Shown here: positions 42,145 through 51,722 of the stretch, one piece after another
Layout: each line of letters begins with the position of its first letter
Position numbering within the stretch: position 1 is the stretch's first letter
Assembly (NCBI GenBank): GCA_030425045.1
Contig: JAUHVL010000023.1
Coordinates: forward strand, 1-53,767
Source: a bacterium
GTDB taxonomy: Bacteria > Bdellovibrionota > Bacteriovoracia > Bacteriovoracales > Bacteriovoracaceae
DNA length: 53,767 nucleotides
Direction of reading: 5' to 3'
Notes under the pieces: generated by a model
What the model saw: only the letters and a program-made list of their open reading frames with translations
What the model was told of the DNA's origin: nothing
Databases searched by the model: none
Translations under genes and position numbers: made by a program

Positions 42145-44871
42145 GTGAAGTTTTTAAGATTTTTTAAATGTATATTTTTCAGTTATTTGCTGTTTATCGT
42201 GCAGTTAAATGTTTCACTTATTCCCTTCAAACAAGGAATACCTCATAAGACTTTTGTGAAAGTTAATCTTACCCACGAAGGTGTTTATGCTCAGGCAGAT
42301 TCCATGACAAGTATGGCGAAGTCTGAAAGTAATGACTTCAAAAGACATTATCTCCCGATGATTGTCATGCTTGGTATTGGAACAATGTCCTTTTTTATTT
42401 TTAAAAATTTAGAGAGGCGAAGTGCCGACATGATTATTTTTCTCATTGGGGGAATAATTTACTTTGCCAATGTCGTGATGGGATGGACTGAGGAAAATAA
42501 AGCATTTGAGAAATTACCTGATGAAATTCAAATAGATTCTCAAGTGGATGCTTTAGAGCTTCAGAAGAAGTCTTTTGAAGATGTTCTTGCTATTGCCGAG
42601 AAGAGATACAAAATGCAAATGGCAGCAACGGCCACATTTGCAGCAGCATCAATTGCTGCCATGATGGCCTATATGAAAGAAAGGTCAAATACGACTCAAG
42701 CACAATCTCGGATAGCAGGAAGTATTTCCGATGCACAGGGGGCTTGTGCAAGGGATTCTCAAGTTGCTTCAGGGCAGTGGTTAATGGCCGAAAATAGAGA
42801 ACCGTTAATGTCAAATTGTCAAAGGCAAACCACTGAGATTGCTAATGGATTAAATCAGGTACAGGGAGATGTTGCACAAGTAGCTGCACTCAATGAAAGA
42901 GTTGCTGATCCAAGAGGATCGGATAATGCTAACACATTATTAGAACAAGCGAATGATAGACTCGCAGAACATGCTGCAAGAGTTGATCATCCAGTAGATG
43001 TGAACCTTCATCGTCGATTGCAAATGGCATCTCTTCGAGGAATAACCTATGAAAATCAAGTCATAAAAAAAGATCCTATATACTTTGAGGATTTTAAAAC
43101 GGGGGTCATTTATAAAATGATCCCTAGAACTTTACATCGAGAAAATGATCGTAATGTGAGTTATGTTGAAAAATACCTGACAGATGAAGAACTCAAAGAC
43201 TTTTCTAAAGAAGATATTGATTTTTTAAATTTCTTAAAGATGGATATCAATTTAATTGATACCTTGATTGCTAAGTCATATGCAGGGCTAGGAAGCTGGT
43301 TTGGTTTTGGAAGTACAACAGCTGAAGCTGCTATAGATACTGCATCTGATGCTATTGGTAATGAAATTGGAAACGCTACAAGTATGGACCTGAGTAACTT
43401 TAACTGTAGCGACAATTCAAGCTCTGGCTTATGTCAAGGGACGAGTACTGAAAATAATCGTAATCAAGCTTATGTTCAACTTGCTGGTGGTATACAAAGT
43501 GAGGTACAGGGAGCGATGGCGGAAAGAGCTGTCGGGTCTTTAGCAAGTGCGACTGCTCAAACTAGTGGCTGGCGTGCGTTCGGAAGATTTGTAGCTGCCA
43601 GAGCTGCAACTGTACTCGTTGTTGCAGCAGGGGGCTTAGCTGCATCAGCTACTGCTCCCATTGCAATTTCAGTTGCTGGCTTAGCTCTTACAGCAATGAG
43701 TGCTTATGAACTTGCGATGCTGGGAGTCGCAGCCTATGAAGCTTACTCTAAAAACTCCATGGCACAAGAGCAACTTGAAAACACTGTAGATGATATGGGA
43801 GATTTTGGAGCTAATATCACATTGTTTTATAAAAAGTCGTTTTTAGATTATTTTCTCCCTAGGGCTTATGCTTTTTCTGGATTAGATGTTGCCAATAATG
43901 GAAGAAGTGCGTTAGCAGAGTCAACAGGTGAGGGAATGAGAGAAGTCGATCGATTTATTTTCAATCCCAAGGGAAGAATGATTGTATATGGTGCTGTCAC
44001 AGCTTTATCCGGAGTCATTATGGCCAGTACGAAATCTATGATTGAAAACCTGAAAGGCGACATCGAGCAAATAGATGGAATTATAGAAGGGATGAACGAC
44101 AACCAAGTTAATAATAGTCGTTACTTATATAAAAGTATTAACCATATTTTGAATTACTTAACCAATGATGCAGTTGCATCTAAATTGAAAACAGTAGATA
44201 TCGGAACAAAACTTCCTTGTATACAGCCAATTAAAAACAGGAAAGACTCTTGTGCAAATTTAAAGCTTTTACATCGTAGGTTTACTCCAAGCACATCATA
44301 TAAAAATCCTGAAATCTTAAATCAAGCGTTTAATACAATTACAGAAATTGGAAATGGTTTAAACGGACAAAGTAGAATAAGTAACGAAACAATGAGAAAA
44401 ATTGAGGTACTCGCAAGCGTTGCTCCTATTATGGTTGGAATTCAAGAAAATACAGAAAAAATAGTCAATAGAGAAAGAAGGAAAAGTGGAGATAAGCCTC
44501 TAAATTTCAAAGCTCTGCAAAATCTTTTTATGAATAGAATGTATAAAAGAACAGAGTATATTTTTAAAAAGCATAATGTTTCTGAAATTGATTTAGCTAA
44601 ATTAACCTCTGGCTCGTTGAAAAAAGCAAAAAGAACCCATGGGGAAAGAAAGCTTGTTCCTAACATAAAGAATAATGCTGAAGACGAAATATTAGAAAAT
44701 GAAAATTCTCATGACAGAGATATCGTTTTACATCATCAAAAAAGAGACGTTTCTAGTACTGGTGAGAGTTATCAGCTTGATGATATTAATAAAGATTCGA
44801 ACTTGGATATATTCAAGATTATTTCGCGAAGATATTTAATGATTAGAGATAAAAAAATAAAAGTCGAATAA
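42145..44871 (+). CDS. Large membrane protein of unknown function (908 residues)
   Basis: Translation starts at GTG with GGAG eight bases before. Residues about 7-27 form a signal-like segment and about 70-115 two membrane segments (LPMIVMLGIGTMSFFIF, MIIFLIGGIIYFANVVMGW). A helical, possibly coiled-coil part follows, then an Ala-rich segment near 160-180. A second hydrophobic cluster lies at about 490-535 (VLVVAAGGLAASATAPIAIS), and another membrane segment near 615. A long polar tail with many Lys/Asn completes it. No enzymatic motif is seen. It is monocistronic. A structural envelope or pole-associated role is possible but not supported by a motif. Confidence 0.72.
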   Translation: MKFLRFFKCIFFSYLLFIVQLNVSLIPFKQGIPHKTFVKVNLTHEGVYAQADSMTSMAKSESNDFKRHYLPMIVMLGIGTMSFFIFKNLERRSADMIIFLIGGIIYFANVVMGWTEENKAFEKLPDEIQIDSQVDALELQKKSFEDVLAIAEKRYKMQMAATATFAAASIAAMMAYMKERSNTTQAQSRIAGSISDAQGACARDSQVASGQWLMAENREPLMSNCQRQTTEIANGLNQVQGDVAQVAALNERVADPRGSDNANTLLEQANDRLAEHAARVDHPVDVNLHRRLQMASLRGITYENQVIKKDPIYFEDFKTGVIYKMIPRTLHRENDRNVSYVEKYLTDEELKDFSKEDIDFLNFLKMDINLIDTLIAKSYAGLGSWFGFGSTTAEAAIDTASDAIGNEIGNATSMDLSNFNCSDNSSSGLCQGTSTENNRNQAYVQLAGGIQSEVQGAMAERAVGSLASATAQTSGWRAFGRFVAARAATVLVVAAGGLAASATAPIAISVAGLALTAMSAYELAMLGVAAYEAYSKNSMAQEQLENTVDDMGDFGANITLFYKKSFLDYFLPRAYAFSGLDVANNGRSALAESTGEGMREVDRFIFNPKGRMIVYGAVTALSGVIMASTKSMIENLKGDIEQIDGIIEGMNDNQVNNSRYLYKSINHILNYLTNDAVASKLKTVDIGTKLPCIQPIKNRKDSCANLKLLHRRFTPSTSYKNPEILNQAFNTITEIGNGLNGQSRISNETMRKIEVLASVAPIMVGIQENTEKIVNRERRKSGDKPLNFKALQNLFMNRMYKRTEYIFKKHNVSEIDLAKLTSGSLKKAKRTHGERKLVPNIKNNAEDEILENENSHDRDIVLHHQKRDVSSTGESYQLDDINKDSNLDIFKIISRRYLMIRDKKIKVE

Positions 44872-44875
44872 AAAA

Positions 44876-45346
44876 CTATTCTTGAATTGTTAAGTTTGTA
44901 GATGAATTAGGATTATCTTGAGTATTTATTTCTAGTGAATCTAATCTTCGTTGATAATTTGAGCTTGCTTCATCAGCTTGTCTACTATTAATTTTACGAA
45001 TTATTGTTGTTAAGGTGCTGCTTCCAGTAGAGTTCGAGCAGTCAGAAATCATAACTTTTTTAACAAACCGACCTCTGACAGTAGCAAAACAAGTGTATTC
45101 TACATTTTCGAAAGTAAATGAAATGTCATACTGATCTAAGCCAGATGTAAAATAAAGTAATGCTGAACTAACTTGTTGTAGGGCAGATAAATTTTGTGCT
45201 TCTCGAACAATAAGATTTTCAAAGCTACTATATCTTGACATCTCAAGAGCAGCTAAAATATATCTTTGGCCATATTCCTCATTTTCTGTAAGTTCTGCGT
45301 TCAAAGAAATAGGAAAAGTTAAAAGTAAAAAAAGAATAAATTTCAT
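44876..45346 (-). CDS. Exported protein of unknown function
   Basis: The 156-residue protein has a signal peptide (FILFLLLTFPISLNA, cut near residue 17) and two cysteines (YTCFATV and SDCSNS) likely to pair. The mature region starts helical and then has beta-strands (YDISFTFENVEYTCFATVRG). The C-terminus is Ser/Asn/Thr-rich. It is convergent with the large membrane protein, 4 bp apart, without a clear terminator. No family recognised. Confidence 0.7.
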   Translation of the reverse strand: MKFILFLLLTFPISLNAELTENEEYGQRYILAALEMSRYSSFENLIVREAQNLSALQQVSSALLYFTSGLDQYDISFTFENVEYTCFATVRGRFVKKVMISDCSNSTGSSTLTTIIRKINSRQADEASSNYQRRLDSLEINTQDNPNSSTNLTIQE

Positions 45347-45425
45347 CGATAGGCTCTTGTTAAACTGCTATCATTATAACATAAAATTGGATTCTGATAT
45401 AGGAATAATAATCAGGTACTTAGAG

Positions 45426-45683
45426 CTATGTGAAGTAAGGGTTCTCGCCTTCTTCATGAACTGTGACGTCCACCACTTCAGAGATGTCTTCAAAATTTTC
45501 TTTAATAAGTCTTTCGATTCCATCTTTTAACGTTGCAGAGGAGCTCGCACAGCCTTGACAACCACCAGTGAGACGAATGAAGACTTTGTCATTTTCAATA
45601 TCGACGATTTCAGCATTACCACCATGAGACGCTAGAGAAGGTCTAATTGTACTGTCGAAAAATTTTTCCATTGCTCTAAACAT
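45426..45683 (-). CDS. NifU-like C-terminal-domain (Nfu) protein
   Basis: The 85-residue Nfu domain delivers iron-sulfur clusters to apoproteins. The cluster-binding CxxC sits in LTGGCQGCASSSATLKDGIE. The N-terminal PSLASHGGNAEIVDI is the usual family start. The protein consists of this domain alone, without a NifU-N or HesB part. It lies 6 bp downstream of the glycosyltransferase-like gene on the minus strand, so is probably co-transcribed. Possible clients in the window include the RlmD-like iron-sulfur methyltransferase, by inference. Confidence 0.93.
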   Translation of the reverse strand: MFRAMEKFFDSTIRPSLASHGGNAEIVDIENDKVFIRLTGGCQGCASSSATLKDGIERLIKENFEDISEVVDVTVHEEGENPYFT

Positions 45684-45689
45684 GTATTC

Positions 45690-46571
45690 TCACTTGATAA
45701 TCTTAAAGTTTTTATATTCCCCAATACGGTATCCAGTCAAGTTTTCAAGCCAGTCACTTAGGCATAACCCTATATTTTTCCATTCGTGATTTAGTGGTAG
45801 ACTCATAATGTCTAAGTCATTTTTATTTTTTTTAATCCACTGATCCATAACTTTGGGATGACTTTTTTGAAAAGGCTTGAGACCCCAAATTCTTTGATAA
45901 CGAAAGTTTTTACTTTGGTGATTCTCTCCGTGATAGAGCTTATCAAAGTCTTGAGCTTTTCTATTCATGATCTCTTGCTCTCTCGCCCAACCGTAATGAA
46001 AAACATGGGCCTTCGTTTGAAAGCACTTTATTTTTGTTCCATCTTGATGGCGAAAACCTTGAGCGTCTTTAATAGATCTAATAGTCGGTAAATTCTTCAA
46101 TAAACGAAGTTCACGACGGTAGGTATTTCTGGTGTGTTTTACAATATCGGTGTTGCCATAAAAATGAATATAGTTGAAGACGACTCCCTCTGAATCAGGA
46201 TCTTCAAACAGCCTTTTCATCTCTTCTTTGATAAGAGAATACTCTTGTTCATGAAGAACTTCATCCCCTTGAAGATAAAAGGCGAGATCCCCAGAGCACT
46301 TCTCTAAAGCAATATTTGTTTGTTGAGAAAGAATGAGTCCATCCTTTTTTATTTTTGGATCCCAGTAGGACTTAATAAAAACGTATTTTTCGTCATTCAG
46401 CTCTTTTTGTAATAATTCCCAAGTGCCGTCATCTTGAGTGCATTCAGGATCAGAAAAGCCAACATTGATAATCACTTCATCACAAAGAGGAGCTAGACTT
46501 TTGATACTTTCAATATAGGGAAAGCCTAAAGTGATGCCGTTATAGATTAATGTAAAGCCAGATACTTTCAT
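45690..46571 (-). CDS. Glycosyltransferase-like protein, paralogue of 31559-32596
   Basis: The 293-residue GT-A-like protein starts MKVSGFTLIYNG. It shares in order with the 345-residue paralogue SQQTNIALEKC, FYLQGDEVLHEQEYSL, FNYIHFYGN, RRELRLLKN, IKDAQGFRHQDG and VFHYGWAREQE. Gln-Gly-Asp-Glu is the likely metal site. It lacks the extra C-terminus of the paralogue. RsmE is 14 bp upstream and Nfu 6 bp downstream, giving the order rsmE, this gene, nfu. The substrate is unknown. Confidence 0.78.
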   Translation of the reverse strand: MKVSGFTLIYNGITLGFPYIESIKSLAPLCDEVIINVGFSDPECTQDDGTWELLQKELNDEKYVFIKSYWDPKIKKDGLILSQQTNIALEKCSGDLAFYLQGDEVLHEQEYSLIKEEMKRLFEDPDSEGVVFNYIHFYGNTDIVKHTRNTYRRELRLLKNLPTIRSIKDAQGFRHQDGTKIKCFQTKAHVFHYGWAREQEIMNRKAQDFDKLYHGENHQSKNFRYQRIWGLKPFQKSHPKVMDQWIKKNKNDLDIMSLPLNHEWKNIGLCLSDWLENLTGYRIGEYKNFKIIK

Positions 46572-46585
46572 GGTGTGATTGTAAC

Positions 46586-47284
46586 TTAGTTTTTTAATAA
46601 ATGGTATTGCCCTAAAAGCACAAAAGTTGCTATTTCCACCCTTAAAATACTTTCTGCAATTTTGATTGGCAGATAATCATTCTCTTTCAGTACTTGCTCT
46701 TCGTTTGCTGTCCATCCTCTCTCAGGACCTATGGCAAAAGTGATGGGATCATTATAATTAATGTCATAATCACTGAGATTTTGGTCAGTATTAAAACTTA
46801 GAAAAAATTTTTGCTTATTCTTTGATAGCGGAAACTCTAGAGAAGTATAAACCTCTGGTAAATTAAAATATGTCCCAGACTGTGCTAAGCCTAGATGAAG
46901 GTATTGTTCTTTTCTTTCAAAAACTTTGGAGTCCAAATAACTTTTCTCACTTAAGTTTGCTTTGAAAAATTCAAACTTATTGACGCCTAGACTGGTACCG
47001 TGTTCTAAAACTTTCTTGATGGTTGGTGGACGGCATAGGCCGACTTGTAAATGTACATCGGAGTGAAGACCTGACGATAGAGCTTTAATTTTCACCGTTA
47101 TTTTTGAAGATGTCATATCTTTAATTTCACCAGTGGCCAGAGCTGAGTTTAAAAGGCAGATCTTAAGCGAGTCTTTAGGCTTTAATTTTAAAATATTGTT
47201 AATATGATCAACGATGTGAGGTTCTTCGATCACAAGGAGATCATTCTCTTTTACATCTTGTTTATTTATGACGATTCGGTTCAA
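46586..47284 (-). CDS. rsmE: 16S rRNA (uracil-1498-N3)-methyltransferase RsmE
   Basis: RsmE methylates N3 of U1498 in the decoding region of 16S rRNA, acting on assembled 30S subunits. The 232 residues have an N-terminal PUA-like domain (about 1-70) and a SPOUT knot with FAIGPERGWTANEEQVL and ILRVEIATFVLLGQYHLL. The family form is IGPEGG; Arg replaces the first Gly here. First gene of the minus-strand set with the glycosyltransferase-like and Nfu genes. Confidence 0.94.
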   Translation of the reverse strand: MNRIVINKQDVKENDLLVIEEPHIVDHINNILKLKPKDSLKICLLNSALATGEIKDMTSSKITVKIKALSSGLHSDVHLQVGLCRPPTIKKVLEHGTSLGVNKFEFFKANLSEKSYLDSKVFERKEQYLHLGLAQSGTYFNLPEVYTSLEFPLSKNKQKFFLSFNTDQNLSDYDINYNDPITFAIGPERGWTANEEQVLKENDYLPIKIAESILRVEIATFVLLGQYHLLKN

Positions 47285-47353
47285 CTTGTTATCCTAAAAT
47301 CAAGCACTTCAAAACTCTTAGTGATAAAATTCTTGTAACATTTATTCTTTGTG

Positions 47354-48130
47354 ATGCGAATCTCTTTTTGTTTTATATTGCCTGGTGACGATGTTCTTGT
47401 AGAGGATGAGTTTATTACAAATCTTTTGTGTTCTCGAAATGTTATGTGTTTAGCTGTTTTTAAAGATGATGTTTCCTTGTCTCGCTTTTCTTGTAAAAAC
47501 TCACAGATCCTTCTTACTCCTGCAGATTGGAAAAATGTAAAACTCTCAAGCTCGTTATTAGCAACTTATCAGTCATTAAAAGGAGTAGAAAATTTATTTA
47601 AACTAAGCAAAGAGAGATTCTGCATCTTTATCGATGATTTCGAGTCACTGCTCTTACAAGAGGAACTTTTATATTTTATCTTAAGTCATGATTTATTTGT
47701 TTTTGCACGTTGCCGCTCTACTCAGACAATCCATTATTTTAGAGATCATTTTAACTTAGATGAAAGATATCAAGTCATAGGACAAGAAAATTCATCAATT
47801 AATAAAAAAAATTGTAAGTGCCCGGATCAAATGATTCGCTTTTATAAATGGAGTAGAGATACCAGTACTGGCCGAGTTCTTTATATTTCCCCCATGACGC
47901 TTCATTCTTTTTACCGACTAACAAAAGTATCATGTTTAAAAGCGATTTATTTTCATCCCTCCATTACCATTACAGAAAAGCTGATCGTGAAATGTTTATC
48001 TCTTAAAAACTTTGATGGTGAACATTTGGAAATAGTCGGCAACTTCGAAAAAAATCAATCAGATGGAATACTCCAAACGTTGAAAGGGCTCATTCTTAAG
48101 CAATTTATCCAATGGCAATACGGGATTTAA
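47354..48130 (+). CDS. Protein of unknown function upstream of recO
   Basis: The 258-residue protein begins MRISFCFILPGDDVLVEDEF; a GTG one codon earlier is also possible. No ribosome site is evident. It is soluble, with about ten cysteines, three of them close together (CKCPDQ region and C before). FCIFIDDFESLLLQEELLYF and EHLEIVGNF suggest an alpha/beta fold. Nothing points to a known enzyme. Its stop lies within 10 bp of the probable recO start. Divergent from rsmE. Confidence 0.65.
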   Translation: MRISFCFILPGDDVLVEDEFITNLLCSRNVMCLAVFKDDVSLSRFSCKNSQILLTPADWKNVKLSSSLLATYQSLKGVENLFKLSKERFCIFIDDFESLLLQEELLYFILSHDLFVFARCRSTQTIHYFRDHFNLDERYQVIGQENSSINKKNCKCPDQMIRFYKWSRDTSTGRVLYISPMTLHSFYRLTKVSCLKAIYFHPSITITEKLIVKCLSLKNFDGEHLEIVGNFEKNQSDGILQTLKGLILKQFIQWQYGI

Positions 48131-48138
48131 TTGATAAG

Positions 48139-48924
48139 ATGTACACCATGCAGCAGAAAGTTGAAGGCATTATTTTAAGTAAAACTCCTTATCAGGACCG
48201 TCATCTGATTTGCTCGTTATTACTCCGTTCTGGAAGAAAAATTTCGGTGATGTTTTATGGTGGGCAGTCCGGAGGAAAAAAGGCCAAAGTAACCGGTTTA
48301 GAGTTAGGTCACTTGGTAGAAGTCGCCTTTTCGTATTCACGAGGTAATGAGCTTTACCGTGCCAATAGTTGGCTTGTTAAGTGGCAACATGGAAAAATCC
48401 GTTACAATTATCACGCCTTTTCTCTCATGTGTTTTTACTTAGAGCTTGCTTCTCATATGGCCCAGGTTGATGATCTTCACGATGACTTAGGAGACGTGGA
48501 TATTGGGATATTTCGAGCGATTAGCAATGCGCTTTTTCATCTTGAAACGGCGGTGGAGCAAGAGAAATTCAACCTGGGCTCAGAGTTGATTTTATTTTTT
48601 TGTAAAATTCTTTTTGAGCAGGGGATTTTTCCTCAGCTGGATTACTGCTGTTTCAGTGAACAGAGTCTTGCAGAACTCGAAGAAATTGTTTTAGTGCCAG
48701 ACCACGGGGGTTTTGCCGTACCCTCAATGGTTCATCATGAACAGATGGATGGTAAAACCGGAAAAAACCTGTGGAATACCTTAATGGTCGTGAAAGATAC
48801 TCCTTATCAGAAACTTTGGGAGCTTGAGACTGACAGAGCGATGATTAATCAACTATGGAATTATTTTTGTTATCAAATGCACTGGAAGCGAGACGAGTTC
48901 AAAACCTTTTCGGCAATGTTTTGA
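48139..48924 (+). CDS. recO: DNA repair protein RecO
   Basis: RecO anneals single strands and helps load RecA onto SSB-coated DNA in the RecFOR pathway. The N-terminal OB fold starts with KVEGIILSKTPYQDRHLICSLL and GRKISVMFYGGQ. A helical domain follows. The usual zinc cysteines of RecO are largely absent; only the pair in LDYCCF remains. In-frame starts at 48112, 48139 and 48148 are open. I chose 48139 because the family usually begins a few residues before KVEGI and this avoids overlap. About 261 residues. Confidence 0.85.
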   Translation: MYTMQQKVEGIILSKTPYQDRHLICSLLLRSGRKISVMFYGGQSGGKKAKVTGLELGHLVEVAFSYSRGNELYRANSWLVKWQHGKIRYNYHAFSLMCFYLELASHMAQVDDLHDDLGDVDIGIFRAISNALFHLETAVEQEKFNLGSELILFFCKILFEQGIFPQLDYCCFSEQSLAELEEIVLVPDHGGFAVPSMVHHEQMDGKTGKNLWNTLMVVKDTPYQKLWELETDRAMINQLWNYFCYQMHWKRDEFKTFSAMF

Positions 48925-48956
48925 CATGCTGCGATCAGCCCATCTAGAATGGCCTT

Positions 48957-50669
48957 ATGAGATTTAAATTATTTAAACAGCTCTATCCTTATATTATGCC
49001 TTATAAAATGAAGGTCTTTGGCGCCATCTTGTTTGGTCTTTGTATCGCGGCGATTAGTGGACTTCAGCTCCGCTTGATCAAGCCGATTTTCGATCGTGGT
49101 CTCAGCCCAAATGCTTCAAAAGAAGAGGTTTATTGGTTGGCGGGACAACTTCTTATTTTTGGTCTTTTAATGTTTCCCTGCCGCTTTCTTCATTTTTATT
49201 GGCTTCGCTTTATCATGGACCGTGCCACCTGTACGGTAAGAGAAAATATTTTTAGAAAGTTAATTCATTTACCCACAACGTTTTTTGTGAAAAAGAAACA
49301 AGGTGATTTGGTTTCCCATCTGATTAACGACTCACAAGTTTTTGCAGGAGGGTTTAAGGCCCTTCTCGATCTCATTAGAGAGCCAGCAAAAGCAGCTGTC
49401 TTTTTGGGGATGGCATTTTTCGCTGATTGGCAATTAACTTTAGTTATCTTCTTTATGGCCCCGCTTCTTATTACTATTTTTGCCATTAGTGGCAAGCAAG
49501 TTAAGAAGAATCAAAAAAATGTGCAGGATAATTACGGTCAGCTTACTCATAATATTTCAGAGGGGATTAGTTCCCATAAAATAACGAAAGCATTTAATTT
49601 ACAAAATTATGTCAGTGAAAGGTTTAATTTCGCTCAAGGAAAGTTTTTCAACTCTCAGATGAAAACCACCTTCGTTGAAGAAATGGCCCATCCTTTCGTT
49701 GAAGTCGTTGGCGCCATGGCCTTTGCTGGAGTGATTGTTTTTGCTCACCACCGTATTCAAAATGGTGCGACCACGGTGGGAGAGTTCATTCAATTTGTTG
49801 GGGCACTTGCCCTTTTTATGGACCCCATTCGAAAATTCTCACAGGCCAATATCAAACTATCACAAGCTTCTGCAGCGAGAGAGAGATTAGACCAAGTTGA
49901 AACAATTTTATCGGAACCAAATGAAGGAAAAGAGAAAACACTTCATTTTAATGAGCAAATTGAAATTAAAGACTTAACGTTTTCGTATGGAGAAGGAAAT
50001 GTTGTGAGTGATTTAACTCTCACAATTAAAAAAGGCCAGAAGGTGGCCTTTGTTGGGGCATCAGGCTCAGGGAAGTCTACATTAATGAGCTTGCTCTTAA
50101 GACTTTATCCTATTTCGGAAGGAGAAATCTTACTCGACGGGAAAAAAATTGAGGATATTGAACTTATGTCTCTTAGAAGTCTTTTTGGTTTTGTCGGGCA
50201 AGAGATATTTTTATTTCACGATTCGGTAAAAAATAATCTTACTGTAGGGGGAGAGTTTACTGATTCACAAATTAAAGAAGCACTAGATATTGCCTATGCG
50301 TCAGAGTTTGTCGATAAACTGCCGCAAGGACTCGATACTTTTATTGGTGATCGAGGCACGAGACTTTCAGGTGGACAACAGCAAAGGTTATGTATTGCCA
50401 GAGCGTATTTACAAAACCCTGATATCTTTTTATTTGATGAAGCAACCTCTGCTCTTGATAACGAATCAGAAAAAGTTGTGCAAAAAGCATTAGAGAATTT
50501 AGCGGGAAATAAAACAGTCATTGCGGTCGCTCACCGATTAAGCACGGTTCAGGACTTCGATCAAATCTTTGTCATGAGAGATGGTATTGTTGTCGAGCAC
50601 GGAATTCATCACGATCTCTTACAAAAACAAGGGGAGTACTCCAAGCTCTACTCCCTTGGCACGATTTAA
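48957..50669 (+). CDS. MsbA-like ABC exporter (fused membrane and ATPase domains)
   Basis: This half-transporter forms a homodimer. Six membrane segments over about 20-300 precede a nucleotide-binding domain. Walker A GASGSGKST lies at 367-375, the signature LSGGQ at 470-474, Walker B FLFDEATSALD from 491, and the switch His in AHRLST. The length of 570 and the N-terminal region IKPIFDRGLSPNA match MsbA, which flips lipid A-core across the inner membrane. A multidrug role cannot be excluded. 32 bp after recO. Confidence 0.92.
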   Translation: MRFKLFKQLYPYIMPYKMKVFGAILFGLCIAAISGLQLRLIKPIFDRGLSPNASKEEVYWLAGQLLIFGLLMFPCRFLHFYWLRFIMDRATCTVRENIFRKLIHLPTTFFVKKKQGDLVSHLINDSQVFAGGFKALLDLIREPAKAAVFLGMAFFADWQLTLVIFFMAPLLITIFAISGKQVKKNQKNVQDNYGQLTHNISEGISSHKITKAFNLQNYVSERFNFAQGKFFNSQMKTTFVEEMAHPFVEVVGAMAFAGVIVFAHHRIQNGATTVGEFIQFVGALALFMDPIRKFSQANIKLSQASAARERLDQVETILSEPNEGKEKTLHFNEQIEIKDLTFSYGEGNVVSDLTLTIKKGQKVAFVGASGSGKSTLMSLLLRLYPISEGEILLDGKKIEDIELMSLRSLFGFVGQEIFLFHDSVKNNLTVGGEFTDSQIKEALDIAYASEFVDKLPQGLDTFIGDRGTRLSGGQQQRLCIARAYLQNPDIFLFDEATSALDNESEKVVQKALENLAGNKTVIAVAHRLSTVQDFDQIFVMRDGIVVEHGIHHDLLQKQGEYSKLYSLGTI

Positions 50670-50953
50670 CGTGTTTGCTTAGCTAGAATTTTATATTCAA
50701 TTACTTTACAGTTTGCCGTCTTTTTAGGTTTTGTTTTATCGCAAATGAGTCTTAACTCATACGAGTCGGAATTATTGTACTTATGTTTTTTAGTAAGGAA
50801 TTGTTCCATTACCACAAGAGAGCCTTTTTGAAGTTTAACTTGTTTCAATGTCTTTTGATCTTCCTTAGAAGTCTTGTCGTATTTTTCAACATAGCTAAAA
50901 GTTGATGGTGAACTTAGTAAGATATATAGTGCTATCCAAAATATATTTCTCAT
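50666..50953 (-). CDS. Small exported basic protein of unknown function
   Basis: The 95-residue protein has a signal peptide (WIALYILLSSPSTFS) and a mature part of about 75 residues rich in Lys with two cysteines (LICDK and ANCKV), probably a disulfide. Its ATG overlaps the stop of the Cys-rich gene upstream (ATGA), and its stop overlaps the MsbA-like gene by 4 bp. No family recognised. Confidence 0.68.
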   Translation of the reverse strand: MRNIFWIALYILLSSPSTFSYVEKYDKTSKEDQKTLKQVKLQKGSLVVMEQFLTKKHKYNNSDSYELRLICDKTKPKKTANCKVIEYKILAKQTR

Positions 50954-51651
50954 TGTCTTAATGTCCTTCTTCTTGATTCAATGACTTCCATGTCCATTGC
51001 CTCTAGCTCTGCTCTCGCTCGATCTAATGCTTCATCAGCGGCACAAGTTTTGATATCTGTAGGGCATTGTCCCTCTTGGGCCATACAGTAAATACTCCAG
51101 CGACCTGAACCGTAATCGGAATCATTTTCACATCTCATGACTCCTGTACAAGAAATAACAACTTCTCCAACGCAGGAAATGGTGCCATTGATCGGACAAT
51201 CTCTTCCGGTATTTTGAATCATTTTTCTACTATGAAGGTACATCCTGTCGTAACTTCCTTCTAAAATGCAAGTAGGAGCAGGAGGTATATTATCTCCCGT
51301 GTAGACCTGTGAAACAGTATATCTTTGTCGACCGTTGTACCAAGTGATCGTATTAGGACCTCCTGATACATTAGCTTCGTCTTGTATTCTTCTTTCTTCA
51401 GTGGCCCCGGTTTCGGCATTTCGAAATCTTAAAACGTATTCTTTACAGGGACATCTGAAGGGACCTGCGGTTGTGTCTTCGTAATATTCGATAGGAGGGG
51501 AAAGTCTTTGGCGAAACCCATCAGAAAACTCTATCTCAATTGGCTCAGTGCTATTTGTCTGAGCGTAGTTTAATAAGGTTTCTGTAAAACCTTGATTCGC
51601 TTGTAAGCTTAAAGTGAAGAAAAAGAAAATAAGTCCAACGATTTTTCCCAT
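50950..51651 (-). CDS. Exported cysteine-rich protein of unknown function
   Basis: A signal peptide (LIFFFFTLSLQA) leads to about 215 residues with ten cysteines, mostly in the last 150 (CPCKEY, PTCILEG, RDCPING, ISCVG, ISCTG, RCEN, YCMAQ, QCP, TCAAD). An even number suggests several disulfides, as in extracytoplasmic proteins. A helical tail with many Arg/Glu follows. It is coupled to the small basic protein gene. The first gene of the set upstream is broken. No domain is recognised. Confidence 0.72.
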   Translation of the reverse strand: MGKIVGLIFFFFTLSLQANQGFTETLLNYAQTNSTEPIEIEFSDGFRQRLSPPIEYYEDTTAGPFRCPCKEYVLRFRNAETGATEERRIQDEANVSGGPNTITWYNGRQRYTVSQVYTGDNIPPAPTCILEGSYDRMYLHSRKMIQNTGRDCPINGTISCVGEVVISCTGVMRCENDSDYGSGRWSIYCMAQEGQCPTDIKTCAADEALDRARAELEAMDMEVIESRRRTLRQ

Positions 51652-51722
51652 AAGGTCTCCATCATAATTAATAGACTTATTTTATAGTGATATGAGTTTA
51701 CTTATTAGCGGTAATCTTTTCC

